NCBI GenBank assembly: GCA_950022655.1
Contig: OX465587.1
Location: forward strand, 35,955,153-36,019,152
Reading direction: 5' to 3'
From: Alentia gelatinosa
Taxonomy: Eukaryota > Annelida > Polychaeta > Phyllodocida > Polynoidae
DNA length: 64,000 bases
In this document: in pieces, positions 24,184 through 34,100 of the stretch
How the letters are laid out: the number at the start of each line of letters is the position of its first letter
Numbering within the stretch: the stretch's first letter is position 1
The notes under the pieces: model-generated
Databases searched by the model: none
Told to the model about the DNA's origin: nothing
The model's input: only the letters and a program-made list of their open reading frames with translations
Program-made: the position numbers and the translations under genes

Positions 24184-24282
24184 GGTCAAAGTCGTCGTTC
24201 TCCACGAAGTGATATGAACGAGGCGACAGCCGAGTGAATATCACATAGCATTCAAACGAGTCGGAGAACAACTTCTTTGACC
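24184..24282. mobile_element. Palindromic element with GA-flanked hairpin apex
   Basis: Arms GGTCAAAGT...GTTCTCC and GGAGAAC...CTTTGACC enclose GTGATAT/ATATCAC. The apex at 24219-24234 is C-GA-GGC-GACA-GCC-GA-G. It follows the 30-bp array directly. Confidence 0.55.
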
Positions 24283-24479
24283 AAAAACGAGTATATATAT
24301 AATATATATATAGATCTCACCCCTGTACACACTAAAAGAATGGACAAAACACAGGATATAGACCATGGAGAACGGACTGCTCCTAGGGGCATGGAGAATG
24401 AGTTCCCAATGTAAAGCCTATGGACATTTATTCCAGGGATGAGATAAATACTGGTCAGTGGAGGAGGGCTATGTGAGAG

Positions 24480-24905
24480 AGACTGGTCTGTGGGCAGGTT
24501 ACTTGACAGTGTGCAGGTTACAGTGGACAGTTACTACTGGACAGTGGGCAGCCTACTGTAGAGTAGGCTGACTACTAGACAATGGGCAGACTAATAGAGA
24601 GTAGGCAGACTACTGGGCATTGGGCAAGGTACAATGGACAGTTACTACTGGAGAGTGGGCAGACTACTGGACAGTAGGCAAGTTACAGGGGACAGTTACT
24701 ACTGGAGAGTGGGCAGACTACTAGACAGTGGGCAGACTACTGGGAGCTGTTTCAAAACCATAGACTTAACCCACGTTTTGAAACAGCTCCCAGAACAGTG
24801 GGCAAGGTACAGTGGACAGTTACTACTGGACAGTGGAGAGACTACTGGACAGTGGGCAAGGTACAGTGGACAGTTACTCCTGGAGAGAGACCAGACAAGG
24901 TAAAT
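24480..24905. repeat. ACTACTGGACAGTGGGCAG-type repeat
   Basis: Degenerate units of about 30-70 bases with GGACAGTTACTACTGG and GTGGGCAGACTACTGG. A perfect hairpin (24740-24793) is inserted in the array. Confidence 0.7.
24740..24793. repeat. Perfect 19-bp inverted repeat with 16-nt loop
   Basis: CTGGGAGCTGTTTCAAAAC is followed, after a loop containing CATAGACTTAA, by its exact reverse complement. The arms extend from the CTGG of the surrounding repeat, which suggests insertion or snap-back duplication within the array. Confidence 0.85.
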
Positions 24906-24949
24906 CAGACAGCGCCTACACTGGACTTCACACGGCCGTGAAGCAGGCT

Positions 24950-25252
24950 ACTGGAGAGTGGGCGGGCGGCGCCGGGAGATGATGAAGCGGCGAGGAGATC
25001 GGGGTCAACTCGGCGACAAGGATCCGCCCGCTGATCTATGTGTCTGCCGCCTGGGGGCGTCGTCGGCGCCGCGCGTCTGCGCGTCCCCTGTGGCCGCCAT
25101 CGTCAGGCCCGTGTCCTCTAAATCTTCTACACCCACTGCTGTGTCCCCAGCACGGGGCGCCGCCTTCAGTACAACCACACCGAGCTAAACGCAGACGACT
25201 TTTCTCTGCATCTCAACGCACTTTATATTCCTTGACATACAAAGTCTCCATT
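24950..25252. other. GC-rich patch with coding-like tail, unresolved
   Basis: CpG-rich from 24957 to 25190. After TGTCCCCAG (25153) one + frame reads a plausible tail to TGA near 25235 (LQYNHTELNADDFSLHLNA). A related nucleotide block (GCTAAAAGCAGACGAC) lies at 25889, inside repeat sequence, so a dispersed repeat is at least as likely as an exon. Confidence 0.25.
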
Positions 25253-25639
25253 GATGATGGGGACTCATTAAACCACTACCGATCGTTTAAAAATTGTCAG
25301 ATACCATAACTGTGGCATACGGATGTACATCTGTGGTATACGACCTCAAAGCCATGGTATGCAGGAAAAATAGCCCCTTTCTGCTTTAGAGCAAAGAAAT
25401 AGTCCCCATTGTTATAGCCTTTGACAATTACTGGATTTATTTCATTCGAAAAGATGAATGACAAATGCAACAAACGATGGCTGTTTAAGTTCACGTCGTA
25501 ATGCACTCGCTAGCGCTCGTGTCCACCTTTGGCCTTACTTGGCAATGCGGCAGTTGCAAACTTCACTCGCTCGAGCAGCTTGCAAGAACTAAAATGGCTA
25601 ATTGTTATTCTAAAGTCGTGGAGATGGGGTAGGATGAAT

Positions 25640-25790
25640 ACTAAACTGAACTCGAGTTAGTAGTGTGGGTGTTAATCGCACTTTGGTCAGGTCTGCTACT
25701 CACTGCCCTCGGCTAATGCCTCGCGCAGTAACGCGACCTGTCCGTCGTGCAATAAACACTCACACTACTAACTCTTGTTCAGTTTCTACT
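25640..25790. mobile_element. Palindromic element, GGATAAATACTAAACTGAAC family
   Basis: Arms ACTAAACTGAAC...GTGTTA and TAAACACTCACACTACTAAC...TTCAGTTTCTAC. Apex at 25708-25723 (CTCGGCTAATGCCTCG, the complement of CGAGGCATTAGCCGAG). Related elements lie at 36711-36856 and 47971-48116. Confidence 0.65.
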
Positions 25791-25951
25791 AAGTACTGAA
25801 GGACTTGTGGTTTATGGCCGCCTGTCCACAAAACCATCGATTATTGTCCTCAATGCGGACCGCATTTCTCTGCACCACAAGTACACCATGCTAAAAGCAG
25901 ACGACATTTTCTGTGTCTCCATCAAGGAGCACCTCCTTCAGTACTATGGAG

Positions 25952-26094
25952 AAACCAAACAAGAGTTAGTCGTGTTGTTGTTTATCGCACGACGGCAAGA
26001 TCGCGTATTACTGGGCGAGGCGAAGCCGAGAGCAGTAATACGTGATCTTGCTTGAGTGCGATGAACAATAACACGACTAACTCGAGTTTGGTTT
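25952..26094. mobile_element. Palindromic element, AAACCAAACAAGAGTTAGT family
   Basis: Long near-perfect arms with apex CGAGGCGAAGCCGAG at 26016-26030. A sister copy with about 90% similar arms lies at 48559-48701. It is followed by TTTATCCTACCCC. Confidence 0.7.
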
Positions 26095-26855
26095 AGAATT
26101 TATCCTACCCCGCCGACGGGCAGGTCGCGTTACTGCGTTCATGACTGTATGAATAGCTGCGGATTATATTTTGCGGGCTGTTTTTTTTTTTTTTTAGGCA
26201 ATTCTTTAAAATTGATGGTTTTTCCATTGCATGTATGAAATTTGGGATGGCATTTCAGGCTTTTGTTGTCTGGTATATAACACTTTTTGAGTACGACTTG
26301 TTTTTTGGAGTTTCCCTTTAAGCAACATCGTGTGCTCTCGCGTGTAGGATATTGTTACCTATGTATCTAGTTTTTGTTGCTTTTTTCTGTGCCAGTATCA
26401 TTAAGTAACTATTGCGTCTATCCGTTAGTTTCTCAACATTATACAGCTCATAAAGATCTGCTGTACTAGGTTTCGGCCATCTCGAGTGGTAGAGCTAAAA
26501 ACATTTGTTCTGTGTCACTTGGAGTTTGTTGGGGAGATATTTCTGTCCGTGATTGAACACGACATCTCCGCAGTGCAGATACTCCATCCTCAACACAGAT
26601 GAATTATTTAGCTTCCGCTATGAGGCTTTTAGGCCAGGGCCCTGTTTTTCAGTCACGACATGATCTTAACATGGTAAGGTAAGATGTCTCAGCGATTGTA
26701 AGACAATTTGCAAGACGAAAGATGGCCGGTGTGCTATAGACAGTATCGTTGTGCGCCACGTGAGATCGCCGCTAAAAGTGTCTCAAGTATAGAATTGTCT
26801 TAGGTTCTATCAAACCTCACTGTGTGTATATAGAGGATTTCCCGTGCTTCCCATA

Positions 26856-27215
26856 CGAATTAAGCAATGAAATTTTAACACGAGTAAGCTAGACATACAA
26901 CCTATAATCGTACCAAAGTTGAAGAAGGTCGGCCACTCCGATTCGAAGATTCCGGCGTTTGAATTTCGTCATAGCAATCGTCTGCTCTGTTGGCCAGTGT
27001 ACTTTCCCCCACGCCTCCGCTAATTTATGCGGCGACCTCGACAGTCTCTGCGCACCGGGAGATGGTAGGATACACTGGCCACCAGAGCAGACGATAGCTA
27101 TCACAAAATTCAAACGCCGATATCTTCGGGTCGGAGCGGCCGATCTTCTTCATATTTAGTACGATTACAGGTTATATGTATACCTTACTCGTGTTAAGAT
27201 TTCGTTGCTTAATTC
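26856..27215. mobile_element. 360-bp foldback element
   Basis: The ends GAATTAAGCAATGAAATTTT and its inverted, slightly diverged partner at 27184-27215 bound arms of about 150 bases. Both arms carry the same inverted open frame (ATGAATTTTGTGATAGC-like). The centre is a GC-rich unique loop. Confidence 0.7.
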
Positions 27216-28600
27216 CTACGTGAAGTGAATTTCCGAATTCCGTACGACATGTCCATAATTGTCTTGGGTATAAGACACCTTCCAAGACATTTTCAACCAC
27301 GTGACCCTAAGATTGTCGTGACTATAGCACACCTCAGACCACCCTAAGTGTCTTAGACCTAAGATCTTAGACATATCCTCTAAGATATCCCGTCTATAGG
27401 ATACTGATGCCTCAATGATGTCTTCCATAAAACTTGTCGTGACTGAAAAAGAGATCCTACAACATACATTATAATCAACCCACAATAGTCCTCGTGATTG
27501 TAACAATTATATATGGATCTTCATACGATTTTTCATTTTTGAATGCGAAAAAAATATACCTTGTACATTTGTTATCCTGAAGAAAGTTTTTGCAAAAAAA
27601 AAAAAAAAATCTGTGTGTTATTTTTGAAAAGATGCCATCGTTTCTGCTTCAAACAGGTCTAGGAGTGTCGTGACTCAGCTGTACCAAACTGGTACTAACT
27701 GCCCCTATGTCTGCCTGATTAAATATGCATCGCCTGGCATAAAGGTCCGGTCAGAGTCTGCTATCACTCAATACCGGGAACAGGATGATGAATAATGTCT
27801 ACAGGTGACCTGCACTCATGGTGCCTGTTGTCAAGGAAGCAGGACCACTCGAGGTGTTTTATATGTGCTCCTCATTAATCATTACAGAGCGGCCAGGAGC
27901 GGATCAGGATGTGTGAGCAGTGAGGAGATTTATAAGTATGACTCTAAGTGCTCTGTACGCATCTGACCTGCCAATGTATAGGACACATAGCTATTGTGCT
28001 ATGGAAGTGGCCATCTTGCCCCCCGACGCCATCCAAAACACCAGGTGGCGGGACCAATCATTTATGAATTTTATCAAAAATATTTTGGGGGGCTTGCCAG
28101 AGGAAATCTAGACTCGTTTCAAGTTTATCTCTAGATCATGATAACGATGGTTTCTCCCCGACTACAGTTGCGCTATCTTTCACATTCCTGGCGGATAGTG
28201 GCGGAACTAGCAATCATACTGAGGGTAGTTTTTACCCATTTACTACGCTATGATGCCTGGGAGGTGTTTTTAGAATTACTCATTAGATTATAATCACTGT
28301 AAGGCTACGATTAGGACGTAGTGATACTAACGGGGATATTCATGCCAATCCGTACTTCAAACCTGGCCGTCAAGAATCCAAGACATATGTGGAAGTATCC
28401 ATATTACTATATTTCTTTTCGGATAGGAAGACATTTTATTGGTTTACATAGCAACGGCTGGAAAAAAGGTAAAAGTCATCGCCAACTAAAATTTACGATT
28501 TTTCAGTTGTCGCCTTGTAAAACCGTCCTCCATAAAGACTGATCACTTTAGGTAAGGAGAATGCAACAAAGACAACGGTAAGACTAATTCTTTTATTATT
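27216..28600. other. Gene-free stretch
   Basis: AT-rich with an A run at 27594-27609. 28140-28240 is related to mixed repeats near 36060-36190 and 43740-43800. No exon recognised. Confidence 0.45.
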
Positions 28601-28605
28601 CCTGC

Positions 28606-28638
28606 CTGAAGAAGTCTATTAAATATAGACGAAACGTC
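28606..28638 (+). ncRNA. Hammerhead-ribozyme-like core, probably retroelement-derived
   Basis: CTGAAGA (fits CUGANGA) at 28606-28612, a helix II candidate with arms GTCTAT and ATAGAC (28614-28630), then GAAA at 28631-28634 and CGTC. This is the conserved hammerhead core in order, as found in Penelope-like retroelements. Helix III would be extremely short and helix I is not obvious, so activity is unproven. Confidence 0.4.
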
Positions 28639-28639
28639 G

Positions 28640-30201
28640 CAACAACCTAAACCCAACTTCCCCCAAACTTCGATGTATAATTACCCCCAAATAAAACCTA
28701 TCAATTGAATTCAACTTGTCTGTTTTTGTGTGGATCTTCTACCAACTTGTTATTCTTAGTTTTAAAACACCTCCCTGGAGGTATTCCTGAGCCTAGTACG
28801 CTCTGATGTCTGATGGCATCATTTCCCAAAACTTCTGTAATTTCCTAAACAACTAGCGTATCACAGGGTTGTAAATGGCACTACGATGGTGCATTTCAGT
28901 TCATGCATTGTACACAAGGCATCGTATCAATAGGGTCATTGTCCCGAAGAGTTTTCTTAGCACTGTCATACGAGTGTTAGGACGGTCTGCATTGAATAAA
29001 TATGGTTTGTCTTTGATAAAGCCAGGGACAAGGACGGAGACTTGAAATGTCCCTCTAGGCTGTTTAATAAGACTATCATTGACTTCGATCCCAAAAGCTA
29101 TCCTTTTGGAAGGACATCTCAGAAGATGTCCTTTCTTAATTAAACTGGTAGCCAGACTAACCACTATATAATCAATGTATATGCTTGGATATTAGTTTCT
29201 AACTATGCGACAGACACATAGAAGGACCAATTGTGAACTGCCCTTTCGAAGGATTTAAGTCCAAAAAGGGGTAATAAAATACGGACAATACTTATTTAAC
29301 GTTATCACTCTCCTGTCCTTGTCATTGTCCTCCCACGAACTCTCCTATCATTGTCCTTATCCTTCTCACTGTCCCCAAATATTAAACGACCCTGTACTTT
29401 CACATTGTAGAGGGTATTAGTATTTACGTACGGCAAAAAACGGAACACTGTTCCGTACGCCTTGTCTAAAACGTCCTACCATGCTTGTACAAGATGCAAA
29501 CCTTGTTGAAAAAGCGTCTCGTTCCGTATTTACCCTCAATTTTCATCTCAGTTTATATCTTGTACGGCATAGTGAGGACGTCCTATATAAATACCTATAA
29601 TTAAACACTCCATAGTTGTATACTGCTGCTTGGTATCGAAAATTCTGGTATCATACGATGGCTGATGTTTTCATAGCAAGGCTGAAAATTTCATACCAAG
29701 GCTAAATGATTTATGCAAAGGAAATAGAATACTTAATTTTCTAAGGGTAAGTTATTCTAGGGGATATCCTTTCCCAGACACAGCCTTGTAGGAATGCCTG
29801 AAGGTATTTTCCAGCCATTGCCTTGTACAAATGCTTTGAGGTATTCCCCAGCCATGATTCTGTAATGCCTTGAGGCATTATTTTCAAGAATATACAAAGT
29901 CTGATTTTCTTAAGTAATTGTAAAGAAATTCGTACAATTCTTTCCACAGGTTGTGGACCGGACCTTAATAATATTGAAATTATAGGGATACAAAATACTT
30001 TTTTCATCCAGTAAATAAGATGATATTTTGCTTGAAAGACTCCCATACATTATGCCTAGAATGCTAGACCTGTCCCCTTGGGGTCTGAAAGAAAAGCAAG
30101 GTCCATCCACTTTACCCATGTTTCGAGTTGGCACCTTCCCTCAAAGAGTTTCTTTGATTTTACGTCTGGTCCATAACTACAGGTCCTTCCACAAGGTTCA
30201 G
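28640..30201. other. Gene-free stretch with a diverged palindrome near 29470-29580
   Basis: 29470-29580 has arms ACGTCCT..ATGCTTGTACAAGAT and ATCTTGTACGGCAT..AGGACGT, related to the element at 45165-45316. 29780-29890 has TGCCTTGAGGCATT-like short palindromes that recur near 45580 and 58860. Confidence 0.45.
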
Positions 30202-30425
30202 CTTTTCTTGTAGGGGTGGTGTTTGAATCTATGAGATAAGTTTAGGTAGAAGTCTCACCCCTACGCGCTAACTGAGTTCTTTCACTTCCCATGCCACATA
30301 GACATGGTATGAGAAGGACTGGCCTTTGATAGTACAGTCAATCTACCACTTCGACGGATGAAGAAGAAAGGTGGCTGCAATCTTATTACAATGGATTACA
30401 AGTTCAGTGCCTTAACCAAGAGGTA
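30202..30425 (+). repeat. SINE-like repeat copy
   Basis: Shares TTTGAATCTATGAGAT, TCACCCCTACGC, CATAGACATGGTATGAGAA and AATCTACCACT with the copy at 40845-41085. Confidence 0.6.
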
Positions 30426-31005
30426 CTGAACAATCTGAAGAAAAAGGTTCAACTAAGAACAAATCTCCGCCCAGTAACTGCGTAATCACTTATATACACC
30501 CCAAACCTAGCAATTGTTGCCCCATGTCATTAAATGTCACCAATATCAGATATAATGTCTTACCAGTAACTGTTACTCGACCATTAAGGTCTGCGTCTTT
30601 GTCAGATACATCATGTTATTATTGTATTGATATCATGTGCCTGCGTTATATGTTGTTATGTTACTACTTTATGGTATGTTATTCTCAAAATGAGACCATT
30701 ACAATGATGTGATGCAACAAGAAACTCTGACCGATCATTCAACCATGTTTTGCGAGGTCTCTGAAATTACTGAATTAACTCCCTAAAGAGTAAACTAGTG
30801 GGATATTAGCATCAGAGATACAATGAAGATTTCATGAAGTCCAAGATGGAGGCCTGGTGAAAGTCCATAGCAAAATCTTCTGACAGCAGCCGAGGAACAA
30901 ACGCACAAAATAGTACAGAGATATTCTTTCTGAGGCTGCCACCGATCGTTTTTCATTCCTGGAAACGGAAATAACTGAGGAGAAGTAAGAAGACTGTGGA
31001 CTGAC
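30426..31005. other. Region downstream of MTO1 exon 7, no further exon recognised
   Basis: Expected to be intron 7. The frame reading through from exon 7 does not resemble the GidA family. One acceptor-like CTCCTCAG on the minus strand (near 30980) leads into a frame without family similarity. Confidence 0.5.
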
Positions 31006-31118
31006 CTTGGTCCTGTGACCTCCTCACTGACGTGCCGGTTGAGGTGCTGATTCTTCATGATGATGTCCACCATTTTGTCTGTCGTTCTTGTCAAGTAGCA
31101 CGCCATTTGGTCCTCAGC
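31006..31118 (-). CDS. MTO1: MTO1 exon 7, last one found
   Basis: Codes [20 protein letters not shown] through EEVTGPR, matching the EDQxxCYLTxT block. Donor GTCAGT in phase 2. No continuation was found downstream. Confidence 0.9.
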
Positions 31119-34100
31119 CTGACACAACACAAATGTAGACATGAACCGTAAATTGATGCTGCAGAACCTCACCCCGTTATAGGCATATCGGATGATTTAC
31201 ATTGAAAATAAAACCCCTATCAATTTCCTGGAATTTGAACATGATGATCTCAGTCTTGTAGAACAAAAATCTAACTTTAAAAGTTGGGGTCACCGTGCTA
31301 ATGCTTTATTTAGAGATCAATATTGTGACAATGATAATGTTATAAAAGAGAATACAGAAATTCTAGAAAGTTGGATTTCACTTGATAAAACCCATGTCAT
31401 TTTCTACAAATTTCAGACCATAGTAAATAATATCATATTTCATCAATTGTTCCTCCTTTGATCCACACATACTTGTTATATTGTCCACATGTAGTTTTTA
31501 ATATCGTACTTTATAAATTGTTCCTACTTTGACCCACACATAGTTGTTATATCATACTTTGTTAATTGTTCTCACCTTGATCCACATATCGTTGTTTTAT
31601 CATACTTTATTAATCGTTCCTACCTTGACCCACACATAGTTGTTATATCGTACTTTGTCGATTGTTCTTACCTTGATCCACAAATAGTAGTCATACTATA
31701 CTTTGTTAATCATTCCCACCATAGTCCATACATAGTTGTTATATCGTACTTTGTTAATTTTTCGTACTTTGGTCCACATATAGTTGTTAAAATGTACTTC
31801 ATGAATTGTTCTTCTCTTCATCCACACATAGTTTTTATATCATACATTTTCTAATTGTTCGTACCTTGAACCAGACATAGTTGTTACATTGTACTTTGTT
31901 AATTGTTCGTACCTTGGTCTACACATAGTTGTTATATCATACTTTGTTAATTGTTGGTACCTTGGTCTACACATAATTGTTATATCATACTTCATGAATT
32001 GTTCTCACCTTGATCCAGACACGGTCGTTGAGGAAGGAGAAGGGCTCGGGAGGGTCATCTCCCTTTTGGATGATCGTCTGGGAGAAGTTTATCGTGTGTC
32101 GGTCGAGTCGGGGCGGCGTGCCTGAGGTGAATCATAAAATGTTAGTGACTTCCTCTGTGATTTTTTTTTATTCAAGTAAAATCAGCTCTAAATTATGTTA
32201 TATCTTCCATTGGATTTTTTTTTTTTTTTTTTTTTAATAAATTTTTAGAACCAGATGTCCTGACGCTGTTGTCATAACCTGTTTGTGTTTGGTCTTCTAA
32301 ATTTTTTTTTGATCTTCCATTGGCTGTTTACAATCGCAGTCCACAGGCAACAATGATGTACTCAAACATTATTATTATAATGTACATCATTAAGTTATAC
32401 ATAAATAATCTGAAATAACAGTGTTGTTAGATGGATGCGGTAAGATAAGGAGATGATAAGGTTCATTTCCAATCAAAAACTGAATATAGATTCTTTGAAT
32501 GGTGTTTGAATTCTTAACACGACATTGATTTTTGCATATCCACATCCAATGTATCCCACAGTACCCGCCCTCTGTAGAATGGTGACCTGTAATATGTGAA
32601 AACTGTATTCCTGTGGAGTATTATAGAGAAACAGGCTTACTGTCTCCGTACGGATAAAATACGCGGTAAAATCGCCGATTTTACCAAGTATTTTATCTGT
32701 ATGGAGACAGTAAGCCTGTTTCTCTATTATTATATACCTTAAAATATCCGATTTTTAACCTTGCTTCTGGTATGTGTAGGATATACTACCACAGGTGTAT
32801 AATATTCTGATACCTTGCCCGTGTCCCCGGACGTTTACAACGAGGTGTTAACTTCTACTTTTACATTAATGGAGTATTGATCAGAGGTCGAACGATAGGT
32901 GCACTCATACTATGACAATTACATTTTTCAGCTCAGACTGATATTAAAGGCACGGACCTATATCCAAGTCCGTGTTAAAGGCAAGCGAATCCTGCAATGT
33001 TCACAGACGACAAAGTGTTTCCGGTATAATGATGCCACCTGTTGGAAAGATGTGTGATACGCTTGGGTAGAATGAAAAAAAAGTCCGCTTTTACTTTCTG
33101 TGCATCTCTAGCTAGATTCAGTTATATCCTACGGCGCAGAGAACCAGTGTACATGGACAATATGGTTCTGAACAAATCGTGGTGCCCCCTAGTGGCTGTT
33201 ACTAACACCATTCAGACGAGCGTCGAGATGCTCCATCCTGAGTGGAGGAATGTGGAACTAATCGTTGTACTCTTACCACTGGAAGAACCGGCCTTAGTGC
33301 CAAAAATTGATTGATTGATTTTATTTAAGATTTTTAAATCTTTTGTGCCGTTTGGTGAATGAAATGTTGTTTAGGAAAAACCCGCGTATTACTGTTTTGA
33401 ACACTGATACACTGATATTTGCTGATGGTAAATGCGTTGATAGAATAACTGGACGAGATGACGAGTGAATTGTAAAACTTTCTCAGCCACTACTCCTTAC
33501 ACTCAAGGTGTGGAGTTGTCTGGAATCAAAGCTTTTTAATCATTTGTTTTTGTAATTCAGAATTCTTGGTTTATTTCTTATCTATTATTTTGAAAATATG
33601 AAAATACATTGTCTTGACGTGGAAAACTGACATTTCTGAATGGAACCCGGTGGGGAGGAGAGAATGAGGAAAGTTTAGTAGGATTTTATATAAAGACTGG
33701 GAATAACGTCTAGTAAAGACCACAGTAGAAGACCTTCTGTAAAGACTGACTTAGGAGCTACAGATCGCGTTATACCATTCGGCTTAACACCCGCCATTAG
33801 AATGAGGAGCAGGGATCTAGGGCCCGAAAGGAAGAACGGCCGTATAGCCGAATTCGGTGATTGTGTAACACAATATCCCCTTAAAAATTGACCAAAAAAA
33901 TACATACCTGTTTTAAGGCGGCCTAACTTGAAGCCCGCCTCGTGGAGGGTGTTGGCGAGACCTGTAGCGGGCTGATCCCCGAGACGACCCGCCGGCCATG
34001 ACTCTGTGCCTATAGTGATGGTGCCCCGCAGAAAGGTGCCCGTCGTCAACACCACAGCACCACCCCGGACCACGGTGCCGTTACCTGCCGAGACAATCTC

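Noticed and set aside
26889..27159. Two 66-74 codon frames as duplicated genes
   Set aside because: They are the two arms of one foldback element.
28901..29164. 87-codon minus-strand frame
   Set aside because: No motif, promoter or splice support; AT-rich surroundings make a chance frame plausible.
30795..31005. Continuation of MTO1 beyond exon 7 by read-through
   Set aside because: A GTCAGT donor follows GPR and the downstream peptide does not resemble the family.
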